Shown here: piece after piece, positions 41,895 through 51,036 of the stretch
Layout: every line of letters starts with the position of its first letter
How positions within the stretch are numbered: the first letter of the stretch is position 1
DNA from: Rubritalea tangerina
GTDB lineage: Bacteria > Verrucomicrobiota > Verrucomicrobiia > Verrucomicrobiales > Akkermansiaceae
Direction of reading: 5' to 3'
DNA length: 64,000 nt
NCBI RefSeq assembly: GCF_042683245.1
Contig: NZ_JBHUJB010000043.1
Location: 1-64,000 of the forward strand
Program-made: the position numbers and the translations under genes
The notes under the pieces: generated by a model
What the model saw: only the letters and a program-made list of their open reading frames with translations
What the model was told of the DNA's origin: nothing
The model's database searches: none

Positions 41895-43430
41895 ATGGCC
41901 AAGAAACCAGTAGTACTTATTATCCGTGATGGCTGGGGTGTGAACCCTGGTGGTCAGGAAACTGCCGAACAGGATGGCAATTCAACATTGCTAGCGAATA
42001 CCCCATTTCATGACAGCTTATTAAGCACTTACCCGAAGGGCTTCGTGAGTGCCTCAGGCATGGATGTGGGTCTGCCTGATGGGCAGATGGGCAATTCTGA
42101 AGTTGGGCATCTTAACTTGGGAGCGGGCCGCATTGTATACCAGAGTCTCACGCGTATCAACAAATCCATCGATGATGGTGAGATGCCAAATATTGAGGCA
42201 TTGAAGCGAGCTTTTGAAAAAGCAAAGGGTGGCACGTTGCACTTTATGGGGTTGGTATCGGATGGAGGGGTGCACAGTCACCAAGATCATCTAGCAGCTT
42301 TTGTTAAGGCCGCTGCTGAGGCTGGAGTGAAGAACATCTCGATCCACGCAATCACTGATGGACGCGACACGTCTCCAACTGGTGGGGTAGACTACCTTAA
42401 GAAATTAGAGGCAGATATTGAGGGGACTGGAGCGAGAATTGTGACTGTAGTGGGACGCTATTATGCGATGGACCGCGACACGCGATGGGAGCGTAACAAG
42501 TTGGCCTGGGATGCTATTGTGTTAGGTCGAGGTAAACAATTTGATGGCAAAGCGAGTGAGGCACTTGCTGCGGAATATGAGGCGGGCGAGACTGACGAAT
42601 TTATCAAGCCTATCATTTTGGGCGATGCGGACCAACAGCGCGTGGATGATGAGGATGTTGTCTTTTGGTTTAACTTCCGTGCGGACCGTGCGCGTCAGTT
42701 GTGTAATGCATTTTTAAATGGGGAGGCTTTTGTCGCTTTTGACAAGGAAGTGCATCCCAAGCCGCATTTCCTCACGCTCACTGAATACGATGAGACATAT
42801 GAGTGCGACGTAGTCTATCCGTCCTCGAGCATGAAGAATGTGTTAGGTGAGGTGGTTGCTGATGCGGGATTGAGTCAATTGCGCATTGCTGAGACTGAGA
42901 AGTACCCGCATGTGACCTATTTTTTCAATGGTGGTGCTGAGACGCCATTTATGGATGAAGACCGCCAGATTGTGGCCTCTCCGGCGGTTGCGACTTATGA
43001 CCTTCAGCCTGAGATGAGTGCTCCGGAGGTGACTGAGACATTGGTGAAGCGTCTGAAGGATTACGACATGGTTATCCTAAACTTTGCGAATCCAGACATG
43101 GTGGGGCATACAGGCATCGTGGAAGCCTGTAAGAAGGCATGTGAGACGATCGACCAAGGGGTGCAGGCAGTGGTTGAGGAGACCTTAAATCTCGGAGGTA
43201 AGGTGCTCATTACGGCTGACCACGGTAACTGTGAGAAGTTGATCAATGCTGACGGATCTCCTCATACGGCGCATACGACGAATTTGGTGCATGCTATTTA
43301 TGTGGCCGATGACCATGAGGCTGTGAAGGTCAAGGATGGGATCCTTGCGGACGTTGCGCCTACCTTGCTTGACATGTTAGGGGTGGAGAAACCTGAAGAA
43401 ATGACAGGTTCGACCTTACTTGAAAGGTAG
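41895..43430 (+). CDS. gpmI: 2,3-bisphosphoglycerate-independent phosphoglycerate mutase
   Basis: This is a 511-residue glycolytic enzyme of the alkaline-phosphatase superfamily, manganese-dependent in characterised members. The phosphorylated Ser is in 'QMGNSEVGHLNLGAGR'; 'ITDGRDTSPTGG', 'GRYYAMDRDTRWER', 'NFRADRARQL', 'NFANPDMVGHTG' and 'ADHGNCEKL' supply substrate and metal ligands. Full length and apparently intact. It diverges from nagZ across about 100 bp and ends in a strong terminator. Confidence 0.97.
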   Translation: MAKKPVVLIIRDGWGVNPGGQETAEQDGNSTLLANTPFHDSLLSTYPKGFVSASGMDVGLPDGQMGNSEVGHLNLGAGRIVYQSLTRINKSIDDGEMPNIEALKRAFEKAKGGTLHFMGLVSDGGVHSHQDHLAAFVKAAAEAGVKNISIHAITDGRDTSPTGGVDYLKKLEADIEGTGARIVTVVGRYYAMDRDTRWERNKLAWDAIVLGRGKQFDGKASEALAAEYEAGETDEFIKPIILGDADQQRVDDEDVVFWFNFRADRARQLCNAFLNGEAFVAFDKEVHPKPHFLTLTEYDETYECDVVYPSSSMKNVLGEVVADAGLSQLRIAETEKYPHVTYFFNGGAETPFMDEDRQIVASPAVATYDLQPEMSAPEVTETLVKRLKDYDMVILNFANPDMVGHTGIVEACKKACETIDQGVQAVVEETLNLGGKVLITADHGNCEKLINADGSPHTAHTTNLVHAIYVADDHEAVKVKDGILADVAPTLLDMLGVEKPEEMTGSTLLER

Positions 43431-43448
43431 GGAGGATAGTTATTCAAG

Positions 43449-43488
43449 TAAGCCCAGTTGTGAGAGTTCGCAACTGGGCTTATTTTTT
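43449..43488 (+). terminator. Terminator of gpmI
   Basis: TAAGCCCAGTTG (43449-43460) pairs with CAACTGGGCTTA (43471-43482), followed by six T. It starts 19 bp after the stop codon. Confidence 0.95.
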
Positions 43489-43521
43489 ATGCCCGCCTGG
43501 CGGTAGTTGGCGGTGGCTCTT

Positions 43522-44016
43522 TCAAGACTTTTTCATTTTATCTGACTCAGGGTTTCTGAGGCTATCTTCAAGGATCATGTACCATGGTGAGGTGGGGGTG
43601 TCTCTGCTGTAGAAGAGCATGAGTTCTCTGGTGATGATATTTTCTTGAGCGAGGAGCTTTACTTTGACTCGCATTTTGACGCGTCCGCGCAGCTTGCTTG
43701 AGTCTAACTTAGCGAAGACGGGTTCGTATTCCATGATATCCATGGCCTCAGGTTTGACTTTGAAGAGGCGGTGGATAAGGAAGGGGATGTCGACAGTGGA
43801 CTGGAGCTCAGGGTGGTGGTAGCTAGCAGCATTCTGATAGTCTTTGAACTCGATATCTTCCATGAACTTCATCGAAATCGAGCGCAATTTTTCTTTGTCA
43901 CCTCCGAGTTTGAGAAACGCTGGAGCGGGGAAAGCCCCACCGGAGAGGTGCACGGCCGCAAAGTAACTCGCAGTGAGCCCTAGCAGAGCTAGGAGGAGTA
44001 GAAGCTTTTTTTTCAT
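43522..44016 (-). CDS. Small exported or membrane-anchored protein next to an ABC exporter
   Basis: This is a 164-residue protein. An N-terminal hydrophobic segment ('KKKLLLLLALLGLTASYFAAVHL') is a signal peptide or anchor; the rest has 'FMEDIEFKDYQNAASYHHPELQ' and 'RVKMRVKVKLLAQENIITRELMLFYSRD', suggesting a helix plus beta sheet like NTF2/SnoaL folds. I cannot name the family. The ATG at 44016 is chosen because upstream codons overlap the next gene out of frame. It starts 11 bp after the ABC permease gene, so it is probably its functional partner. Confidence 0.7.
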   Translation of the reverse strand: MKKKLLLLLALLGLTASYFAAVHLSGGAFPAPAFLKLGGDKEKLRSISMKFMEDIEFKDYQNAASYHHPELQSTVDIPFLIHRLFKVKPEAMDIMEYEPVFAKLDSSKLRGRVKMRVKVKLLAQENIITRELMLFYSRDTPTSPWYMILEDSLRNPESDKMKKS

Positions 44017-44027
44017 GGAGTTCAGGG

Positions 44028-44780
44028 TCAGGTCGATTTTGTAAATTTTAGGCTGAGCAATGAGAGTAAACCTAGTGCTATGGGGAAGGTTGTTAGGGCG
44101 ACGAGGTTGGTGGCAACTGTGAACCAGGAGGTAGTGGGGGCGGCGAGTTGGAGAAATGAATCGTATGCCCAACGCACGGGCATGAGTTTTTCTGCAATCG
44201 CCATGGTTTTTCCGAAAAGGTGTGAGGGGACAGCGATTTCTGAGAAGAGTATTTGTGGGATGATCAGTATAGGGACGGAGAGGACGGCTCGTTCTTGGTT
44301 TCCAGCAAATGAGGAGATGGTGAGGCCTAAGCCAACCCCAGCAATAGAGCAGAACCAGAGAGTGATGATTTGGATGACGAAGGGGCCAGGGAGGGCTAGT
44401 TGCCATTCAACAGCCATTAAGAGGAGGCTCACTTGGCAGAGTGCTAGGATGGAGAGAACTTGAAACTTTGAAAGCAAGTAGGCGAGAGAGGATAGCCCGA
44501 AGAGGCTTTCACGTTGTAGGATAGCACGTTCTTTGACGATTTCACGGCAGGCGTTAACTGCACCGAACCAGACAGAGCTGAGGCACAGGACGAAGTAGAG
44601 CATTGGGGATACTGAGCCCAGCGAGCCCCAGACGACGGTGCACAGCCAGCCTATCAGAGGGGCTTGAAGAATAAGGAGTAGGACGCTTTTGAAGTCGCCG
44701 AGCAGACAATCCCAATAGCGTTCGGTGAGGATGCGTTTTTGTCTTTTTGTTTCGGGACTGATCATGGGGACGGAGGCCAT
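44028..44780 (-). CDS. ABC-2/ABCG-type transporter permease
   Basis: This is a 250-residue membrane protein with about six hydrophobic segments. 'SSVWFGAVNACREIVKERAILQRESLFGLSSLAYLLSKF' is the signature of ABCG-type half transporters (the 'E...R' connecting helix), and 'MPVRWAYDSFLQLA' near the end is also typical. It works with the ATPase encoded 19 bp overlapping upstream. It is probably an exporter of lipid or small amphipathic molecules; the substrate is unknown. Confidence 0.85.
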   Translation of the reverse strand: MASVPMISPETKRQKRILTERYWDCLLGDFKSVLLLILQAPLIGWLCTVVWGSLGSVSPMLYFVLCLSSVWFGAVNACREIVKERAILQRESLFGLSSLAYLLSKFQVLSILALCQVSLLLMAVEWQLALPGPFVIQIITLWFCSIAGVGLGLTISSFAGNQERAVLSVPILIIPQILFSEIAVPSHLFGKTMAIAEKLMPVRWAYDSFLQLAAPTTSWFTVATNLVALTTFPIALGLLSLLSLKFTKST

Positions 44781-45535
44781 TGTTTACTCCAGTGTGAGAC
44801 GGGGTGTTTATCGAGAGCTTTAAAAATGTCGACGAATTCGTTTTGTTGGAAGTGATCGAGTGTTTTTTGAGGTGAGCCTGAGAAGATGAGGTGGCCTTGC
44901 ATCAGCATGACGACTTGGTCGCAGAGCATGATACTCTCCATGGCATGTGTGGCTACGATGATGGTGCGTTTCTTTTCTGTGAGTTGTGCGAAGAAATGCA
45001 TCATTTTGGACTCAAGGTTAGGGTCCAAGCCACTGGTGGGTTCATCAAGGATTAGGAGTTCAGGGTTTGTTAGAAGTTCTAGCGCCAGTGAAACTCGTTT
45101 TCTCTGGCCGCCTGAAAGTTTGTTGATTTTGAGGTTCTTTCGCTCTGTTAGGTCAACTTTTTGGAGGATGTCTTGTATTATTTGTTGCCTTTGGTCCTGT
45201 GAGTCATTGGGGAGTCTGAGTTGAGCGGCGTAGTCTAGTTCTCGTTCGACTGTGAGGTGTTGGTGGAGTTGGTCGTGTTGTGGTACGTAGCCAAGTGGGC
45301 CGGCTTGACTGGGTGGTTTAGCATTGAATGTGATAGAGCCGCGGCTTGGGGATTTGAGGCCAAGGATGCAGCGCATGAGGGTGCTCTTGCCAGCACCTGA
45401 GGGGCCGATGAGAGCGACGAGTTGGCCGGGGTCGAGGTCTAGGCTAATTTGTGAGAGAATGCGGGAGTTGCCGATGGTGACTGAGACTGACTGTAACTTG
45501 AGTCCATTTTTGTGGGTGTCAGCTATATCGGGCAT
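44762..45535 (-). CDS. ABC transporter ATPase of the ABCG/export type
   Basis: This is a 257-residue ATPase. Walker A 'GPSGAGKSTLMR' (about 38-49), 'GYVPQHDQLHQHLTVERELDYAAQLRLP' with a Q-loop, the signature 'LSGGQRKRVSLALELLTNPELLILDEPTSGLDP' and the switch 'VATHAME' place it near the ABCG/eye-pigment-like group. The order ATPase, permease, small exported protein forms a three-gene operon on the minus strand. Confidence 0.93.
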   Translation of the reverse strand: MPDIADTHKNGLKLQSVSVTIGNSRILSQISLDLDPGQLVALIGPSGAGKSTLMRCILGLKSPSRGSITFNAKPPSQAGPLGYVPQHDQLHQHLTVERELDYAAQLRLPNDSQDQRQQIIQDILQKVDLTERKNLKINKLSGGQRKRVSLALELLTNPELLILDEPTSGLDPNLESKMMHFFAQLTEKKRTIIVATHAMESIMLCDQVVMLMQGHLIFSGSPQKTLDHFQQNEFVDIFKALDKHPVSHWSKQWPPSP

Positions 45536-45603
45536 AGGTGGAGAGTGTGTGGGATTAAACTATCTGGCTACGACAAAATTGGGGAGGGATTATAGTGGGG
45601 TAT

Positions 45604-45634
45604 AAAAAAGGCCTAGCAGCTGGAGCTGCTAGGC
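45604..45634 (-). terminator. Terminator of the exported protein gene at 45668
   Basis: GCCTAGCAGC (45611-45620) pairs perfectly with GCTGCTAGGC (45625-45634), and the minus strand continues into six T. It lies 33 bp beyond the stop. Confidence 0.93.
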
Positions 45635-45667
45635 GCAATAGAATGGGAGGGGATGAGAGGGGGCCAG

Positions 45668-46855
45668 TTACTTCGTTTCGAGAAGCTTGAGGCCTTCTTT
45701 CATTTGTTCTTCAATATTTTTGACATTACGCTCTGAAAGGAGGATGCCGTTAGCGTCTGTGGAGATGACTTGGGCCATACCGGTTTGCACTTTATTGAGC
45801 TGTGCAAGAGCGAGGTCAATCTGTTCATTTGCTTCATCACCAGCTTCGTCGAGCATGCCTTTGGTTTTGAGTTCACCGAGGGCATTGAAGAGGAAGTTAG
45901 CGAAGCCTTTGGAGACGTAGGTCATGGAGACACCGTCTTTAGGTAGGCCTTCCATTGTTTTCTTATAGTCTTCGCTTTGAGCGAGAGTATTTTGTCCGCT
46001 ACTGCTTTTCTTGAGGAATTCTGGGGAGCTAGCAACCCAGATTTGGTCTTTATTTTTATCCACTGAAATCACAGGTGAGTATCCCATGAAGTTAGCGCTC
46101 ATTTCGGCAGGCAATGTGTAGGTGGTGACGCCGTTGGCTTCAGCTTTTTGGAATGGAAGGCCGGTGCCGCCGATGGCTTGAGCTCCAACTTTTGCCCATG
46201 TCCAGGCTGCGCCGTCGATGCGGCCGACGATATGTGGTTTATTGAACTCACCGACTGGGGTAGGGAGTTTTTCATTTTCGTCGAGGTCGATGACGAGGTT
46301 GAGGCGGAGGTCGAGTTTTTGGAGTAGCTCGGAGGTAGTCATTTCCATCATTGGGACGGGGCTTTCCATTTGAGCTTTGAAGTCTGCTTTGTCTTCATCA
46401 GTAGCGGCTTTAGCCATGACACTGCTGACAAGAGGCTCTAGGTTAGAGAGGTTCAAGCTGAGCTGGAGGGCGAGATCGGATCCAGCTGGAGCCATGTTAG
46501 GGACTGATAGGCCCTTATGTTTGGTATCAAGAAGGAGCTTGAGGGCGCCTTGGTTGTCACCGCCATTGTTGAGGTGGATTTTGTTGATCCATTCAGTTCC
46601 TTGAGGGGTAGAGGATTGAGCGTACTTAGAAATGTTACCGAGGCCGAGAGCGTTGAAGAGGTCCTGTGCTTTGACATCTTCTGGGAGGTCGTCGGCATTT
46701 GCTTCGATGGCTTTTTCGGCAAGTTCGAGGTAATCGGTGAATTTGCCTTCTTTGAAGTTGGCCGCTTTAGTATCGACGCCGTTGTCTTGGGCCATCAGTG
46801 GGCTGAGAGCAACAAGGCTGATGGTTGGTAGGAGGTAGATGTTTTGTGTTTTCAT
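45668..46855 (-). CDS. Exported protein of unknown function
   Basis: This is a 395-residue protein with a signal peptide (cleavage after 'SPLMA'). The mature part is acidic, with beta-rich blocks: 'WINKIHLNNGGDNQGALKLLLDTKHKGLSVPNMAPAGSDLALQLSLNLSNLEPL', 'FMGYSPVISVDKNKDQIWVASSPEFLKK' and 'DGVSMTYVSKGFANFLFNALG'. The layout resembles DUF3352-like proteins, which share a beta-clam fold, but I am not sure. It is a single gene with its own terminator. Confidence 0.75.
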   Translation of the reverse strand: MKTQNIYLLPTISLVALSPLMAQDNGVDTKAANFKEGKFTDYLELAEKAIEANADDLPEDVKAQDLFNALGLGNISKYAQSSTPQGTEWINKIHLNNGGDNQGALKLLLDTKHKGLSVPNMAPAGSDLALQLSLNLSNLEPLVSSVMAKAATDEDKADFKAQMESPVPMMEMTTSELLQKLDLRLNLVIDLDENEKLPTPVGEFNKPHIVGRIDGAAWTWAKVGAQAIGGTGLPFQKAEANGVTTYTLPAEMSANFMGYSPVISVDKNKDQIWVASSPEFLKKSSSGQNTLAQSEDYKKTMEGLPKDGVSMTYVSKGFANFLFNALGELKTKGMLDEAGDEANEQIDLALAQLNKVQTGMAQVISTDANGILLSERNVKNIEEQMKEGLKLLETK

Positions 46856-47115
46856 TGAGTTTGGTTACTTGATTATAGTATTTTTCAGACGACCAGAGTG
46901 CGTGTAGGCGACACCAGATGTAGAAGAATAATACTTGTTATAGTCTTCTGAATGTCCCTGATCTCAAGCAGAAAATGAGGCATGCTTTTGGCTGGATTGT
47001 GGGATAGGTGTGGGTGCCGGTGCATGTGGATGGTAGTGGGTTGATAGAGAATGAGTTTAGTGTGTGTGTGTGGAACTGAGATATTGGAGACTGGTCAATA
47101 AAGTTAGGATGGGGT

Positions 47116-47493
47116 ATGAGTGAGAGTGTGGATTTAGCTGAGATGATAGAATATTGTATGGGTTTACCTGAGGTGGAGGAGGTGACGCCATTTGGGCCTG
47201 ATGCCTTGGTGTATAAGGTCGCTGGGAAAATGTTTGCGGTGACGGATCCGGGGAGGCATCCGGTGAGCATGAATTTGAAGTGTGATCCCGATTGGGCGCT
47301 GGAGTTGCGGGATGCGCATGATGCTGTTGAGCCTGGATGGCATATGAACAAGCGGCATTGGAATACGGTTGTGTTGGATGGCTCACTGGAGGTGGCATTG
47401 TTACAGCGCATGATTGAGCATTCCTATGAGCTGGTGGTACAAGGTTTAAAGAAGGCGGACCGGGAGCGGGTGCTGGCGAAGTGGAGGAAATGA
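47116..47493 (+). CDS. MmcQ/YjbR family protein
   Basis: This is a 125-residue small cytoplasmic protein. 'CMGLPEVEEVTPFGPDALVYKVAGKMFAV' and 'VSMNLKCDPDWALELRD' followed by 'NKRHWNTVVLDG' are the YjbR family pattern (CyaY-like fold; described as DNA-binding in one E. coli study of YjbR). Function in cells is unclear. It is a single gene; the 260-bp region to its left holds no other gene, only a short GT run near 47060. Confidence 0.9.
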   Translation: MSESVDLAEMIEYCMGLPEVEEVTPFGPDALVYKVAGKMFAVTDPGRHPVSMNLKCDPDWALELRDAHDAVEPGWHMNKRHWNTVVLDGSLEVALLQRMIEHSYELVVQGLKKADRERVLAKWRK

Positions 47494-47567
47494 GAAGAAT
47501 GAGGCTGCTTTGGCTTGCTTGCTAGGGGAAGCTGGAGACAATCGCGAACTTCAGACAAGAATTTCCC

Positions 47568-48548
47568 ATGAGTAACAGTACCTTTTCAGAAATCGCCCAA
47601 GCTCTCCGTGAGCATGCATCTTTCATCATCATGAGTCACGTACGGCCTGACGGTGATGCTATTGGCTCTCAATTAGCATTAGGGCACGCATTGGAGGAAA
47701 TGGGCAAGACTGTCTATTACTACAACGAGGATGGCTTGCCTGAGAATTTAGCGTTTCTTCCGCATTCTGAGCGTATTACGCAGCCGCAGGGAGAGGTGTT
47801 GGATGTCGATGTGGCGATTGCGTTAGACTGTGCCAATAAGCCTCGATTAGGTGACAATGCCCTCAAAGCTGCGTCACAGGCTAAGTTGTGGATCAATATG
47901 GACCACCACAAATCGAACCCTGGGTATGGTGATTTGAATTACATTGATTCGGGTTCGCCGGCGACTGGACAGATTTTGTATGATTTCATTACTGCTGAGG
48001 GATTGCCTTTGAGTGAGGTGACGCGTGATGCGATCTATGTGGCGGTTTCCACAGACACAGGGTCATTCCAATACAGTGGCACGACCGTAGCAACCTATGA
48101 GATGGCAGCTGATCTGGTACGTCGTGGTCTCAATGTGGGGGAGATCAATGCCAAGACCTATGATTCTCACCCGTATCGCCGCGTTGAATTGACTCGTCGT
48201 TTATTGAATACCTTGGTGATGGCTGAGGATGGACGGATTGCGGATTGGCAACTTGTGTATGCGACGAAGGAAGAATTGCAATTGAAGCCAGAGGATAGTG
48301 AGGGCTTGATTGATATGATTCGTGCGATTGAGGGGGTTGAAGTTGCTGTATTTTTTGAGGAACTGAAGGATGGAACGATTCGTGTGAGCATGCGTTCAAA
48401 GAATCCTTCGATTGACGTGTGTGAGGTGGCCAAGTTGTTTGGTGGTGGTGGGCACACACTGGCTGCGGGCATCCGAGCTGAAGGGACGCTAGACGGTATT
48501 CGCGATGCGGTTCTTGCTGAGTTACGCAAGAGAGTGGACGCTTGTTAG
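47568..48548 (+). CDS. nrnA: DHH-family oligoribonuclease/PAP phosphatase NrnA
   Basis: This is a 326-residue phosphoesterase that degrades nanoRNA and 3'-phosphoadenosine 5'-phosphate in a manganese-dependent way. The DHH motifs are 'SHVRPDGDAIGSQLAL' (about 24-39), 'VAIALDCANKPRLG', 'MDHHKSNPGYGD', and the DHHA1 domain 'FGGGGHTLAAGIR'. It heads the order nrnA-truB-ribF, the standard tail of the nusA-infB-rbfA region in many bacteria; the preceding genes of that region are not here. Confidence 0.95.
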   Translation: MSNSTFSEIAQALREHASFIIMSHVRPDGDAIGSQLALGHALEEMGKTVYYYNEDGLPENLAFLPHSERITQPQGEVLDVDVAIALDCANKPRLGDNALKAASQAKLWINMDHHKSNPGYGDLNYIDSGSPATGQILYDFITAEGLPLSEVTRDAIYVAVSTDTGSFQYSGTTVATYEMAADLVRRGLNVGEINAKTYDSHPYRRVELTRRLLNTLVMAEDGRIADWQLVYATKEELQLKPEDSEGLIDMIRAIEGVEVAVFFEELKDGTIRVSMRSKNPSIDVCEVAKLFGGGGHTLAAGIRAEGTLDGIRDAVLAELRKRVDAC

Positions 48549-48561
48549 TGAGAATAAATCA

Positions 48562-49287
48562 ATGGAAGCGATGATTGAAGAAGTTCCCAGCGGGGTGTTG
48601 GTGGTGGATAAGGATTCAGGGATGACTTCGCATGATCTGGTAGCGATCACGCGACGCCAACTGAATTTCAAGAAGATTGGTCACTGTGGGACATTGGATC
48701 CTATGGCGACTGGTGTGATGATGTTAGTGATTGGCAAAGCGACAAAGTTGCAAGACCGATTGATGTCTGAAGATAAGGTCTATGATGGATCGCTCAAATT
48801 AGGTGAGACGACAGGGTCTCAGGATAAGGAGAGTGACATCGAGGAGGTGCGTGAGGTTCCCGCATATAGTGATGTTGAGATTAAAGAAGGATTTGAGCAT
48901 TTCGTGGGAGATTTTGAACAGATTCCGCCGATGGTCTCAGCTATTAAAAAGAATGGTGTGCCACTGTATAAGCTGGCACGGCAGGGCAAGACGGTGGAGC
49001 GTAAGCCACGCGCAGTACGTGTGATGGACTATCAAATCCATCGGGTTGGATTGCCTGAAGTGGATTTCACTGTGCATTGTACAAAGGGTTTTTACGTGCG
49101 CACTTATGCGCATGACATTGGCCAGCAATTAGGATGTGGGGCACACTTGATCGCATTGCGACGCACACGTTCTGGGAAGTTTGACTTGAGTCGGGCGATT
49201 AAGACTGAGGATCTCAAGGTGGCCTCGCGGCAGGAGATTATTGATAAGATGATCAAGCTCGACGAAATTGCCGAGATGTTAAGTTAG
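48562..49287 (+). CDS. truB: tRNA pseudouridine(55) synthase TruB
   Basis: This is a 241-residue enzyme modifying U55 in the T-loop of tRNAs. The catalytic Asp is in 'IGHCGTLDPMATGVMMLVIGKATKL' (about 37-61); 'YDGSLKLGETTGSQDKESDI' and 'YVRTYAHDIGQQLG' are also family blocks. The ATG at 48562 is used; the earlier in-frame codons overlap nrnA. It lacks an obvious C-terminal PUA domain, as in short bacterial forms. The gap to nrnA is 13 bp. Confidence 0.95.
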   Translation: MEAMIEEVPSGVLVVDKDSGMTSHDLVAITRRQLNFKKIGHCGTLDPMATGVMMLVIGKATKLQDRLMSEDKVYDGSLKLGETTGSQDKESDIEEVREVPAYSDVEIKEGFEHFVGDFEQIPPMVSAIKKNGVPLYKLARQGKTVERKPRAVRVMDYQIHRVGLPEVDFTVHCTKGFYVRTYAHDIGQQLGCGAHLIALRRTRSGKFDLSRAIKTEDLKVASRQEIIDKMIKLDEIAEMLS

Positions 49288-49302
49288 ATCGAGAGGAGAA
49301 GC

Positions 49303-50229
49303 ATGATTGTCTATCATCAACTTTCAGAGTTAGCGGAGTTAGGTGCTCCCGTGCATTTAGCGCTGGGAGTTTTTGATGGGGTTCATGTGGGGCATCAAGA
49401 GGTAATTCGGCACGCGGTGGAAGGTGTGCGGCGTGAGGGTGGCTTAGCTGGTGTGGTGACATTTGAGCCACATCCGATAAGAGTGCTTGCGCCCGAGCGT
49501 GCACCGAGGAGGATTTTGGCCTCAATTGAGCACAAGGCACGTTTACTGGCTGATTTGGGGGTGGATTTTCTCTGTGTGCAGGAATTTACGTTAGATTTTG
49601 CGAAGCGAGAGGCCTTTGATTTTATTCAAGACTTAGCTGATTCTACGGGGGCGCTCAAACGCATAGCAGTCGGTGAGGATTGGGTTTTTGGAAAAGCACG
49701 TGGTGGCAATGTCCAAAGGCTGAGGGAATGGGGGGAGTCATTAGGTTTTGTTGTCGATGCGGCACCGCCTGTGATGGTAGCGGGTGAGAGAGTCAGCAGC
49801 ACACGGATCAGGCAGGCAGTGAGGGATGGCAATCTCGATGCCGCGCGTGAAATGTTAGGGAGAGATTACACGGTTGAAGGGACTGTCGAGCGTGGTCGCC
49901 AGTTGGCACGTCAACTCGGGTACCCTACCGCCAATGTCGTGGCTCACAATGAGCAGTTACCGCCAGATGGAGTGTGGGAGCTGGAAGCTATCATTGAGGG
50001 GAAGCGATATAGAGCTATTGGCAACCTCGGGAGGCGTCCTACTGTGGAATATGAGGGGGCGAGAAGGCTACTAGAGGTGCATGTGTTTCATTATGACGGG
50101 GATTTGTATGATCAAGTCATTGAAGCACGATTTGTGAGGTTTATTCGTACTGAGCAAAAGTTTCATTCTGTGGAGGAATTGAAGGCTCAGATCGAAGCGG
50201 ATGTGCAGAAGGTCTTGAGTGGTGCTTAG
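49303..50229 (+). CDS. ribF: Bifunctional riboflavin kinase/FAD synthetase
   Basis: This is a 308-residue enzyme making FMN and FAD. The N-terminal adenylyltransferase domain has 'LGVFDGVHVGHQEVI' (about 20-34) and 'SSTRIRQAVRDGN'. The C-terminal kinase domain (about 182-305) has 'VERGRQLARQLGYPTANV' and 'VHVFHYDGDLYDQ'. A good ribosome-binding site (GAGAGGAG) precedes the ATG. It is the third gene of nrnA-truB-ribF and supplies the last two steps of the pathway begun by ribBA at 22529. Confidence 0.97.
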   Translation: MIVYHQLSELAELGAPVHLALGVFDGVHVGHQEVIRHAVEGVRREGGLAGVVTFEPHPIRVLAPERAPRRILASIEHKARLLADLGVDFLCVQEFTLDFAKREAFDFIQDLADSTGALKRIAVGEDWVFGKARGGNVQRLREWGESLGFVVDAAPPVMVAGERVSSTRIRQAVRDGNLDAAREMLGRDYTVEGTVERGRQLARQLGYPTANVVAHNEQLPPDGVWELEAIIEGKRYRAIGNLGRRPTVEYEGARRLLEVHVFHYDGDLYDQVIEARFVRFIRTEQKFHSVEELKAQIEADVQKVLSGA

Positions 50230-50992
50230 TCGATTGCATGGGGTGACTAGAGCTTTGATGGGGGGGCTGATGCTGTCCTTGCTTGTTTGTACTCTATCTT
50301 GTTCGCAATCAAAAAAATCAGAGGTGGAGGCATTGCTTGTCTCAGGAGTTGTGAGTGCATGCTTTCAGCCCAGTGAGGTAGATGTATCCCTATATGTTTC
50401 GAAACGAGACGGCATCGATTGTTTGAGAGAGGTTTCAGTTGAAAATCTTGTTATAGCGACGAATGGGGGGATTTTTGACGGAAACCATCACCCACTTGGT
50501 TTGTGCTACGATGGTGAACTAGTTACGCCATTGAATCTCGACGAAGGTGAGGGAAATTTTTATCTCAAGCCGAATGGAGTATTTTATCTCGAGGGTGGAA
50601 ATGCGTTCATTGTTGAGAGTAGCCAATTTACGAGAGATCTAGCGTCGCTTAATTTAGCGATTCAATCGGGCCCTCTATTGTTGGATCGAGGTCAAATCCA
50701 TCCTTCATTTCGAGTTTCATCAAAGAATGCCTTCACCAGGAATGCGATCGGCGTGAAGTCGAATGGTGCTGTTTGTGTGGCTTACTTTTCTGAACCGCTT
50801 AACTTGTATCGAACCGCTATGTATATGCGCGATACCCTAGGCTGTGAGTCGGCCCTCTATCTAGACGGGGCGATTTCAGGGGTGTTGACTCCTGTGGCTG
50901 GGGATAGGCTGGACCAGAGCTTTGCGTCGATATTGGTAGTGCGGGATTTTGGGGAAAAGGGGGAAGCAAAGGCGAGAAGCGAATCGCCTTGA
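50219..50992 (+). CDS. Phosphodiester glycosidase family lipoprotein (NAGPA-like)
   Basis: This is a 257-residue protein with a hydrophobic N-terminus and lipobox-like 'VCTLSC'. The NAGPA/DUF2233 pattern is present: 'NLVIATNGGIFDGNHHPLGL', 'AIQSGPLLLDRG', 'RNAIGV', and 'LGCESALYLDGAISG', where the Asp is the usual catalytic or binding residue. Members cleave or bind GlcNAc phosphodiesters in exopolymers. The GTG at 50219 overlaps the ribF stop by 11 bp, so it is translated from the same message, although a later ATG at 50258 also gives a usable signal sequence. Confidence 0.88.
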   Translation: MVLSRLHGVTRALMGGLMLSLLVCTLSCSQSKKSEVEALLVSGVVSACFQPSEVDVSLYVSKRDGIDCLREVSVENLVIATNGGIFDGNHHPLGLCYDGELVTPLNLDEGEGNFYLKPNGVFYLEGGNAFIVESSQFTRDLASLNLAIQSGPLLLDRGQIHPSFRVSSKNAFTRNAIGVKSNGAVCVAYFSEPLNLYRTAMYMRDTLGCESALYLDGAISGVLTPVAGDRLDQSFASILVVRDFGEKGEAKARSESP

Positions 50993-51036
50993 CGCTTGGG
51001 CTTGGCTTGTTGAGATTAAGTGATCTTAATTAATTT

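Noticed and set aside
44017..44406. Extension upstream of the small exported protein
   Set aside because: It overlaps the ABC permease gene out of frame and has shadow-like composition.
47040..47080. GT-rich short repeat
   Set aside because: Only about five GT units, not above what this G/T-rich strand would give by chance.
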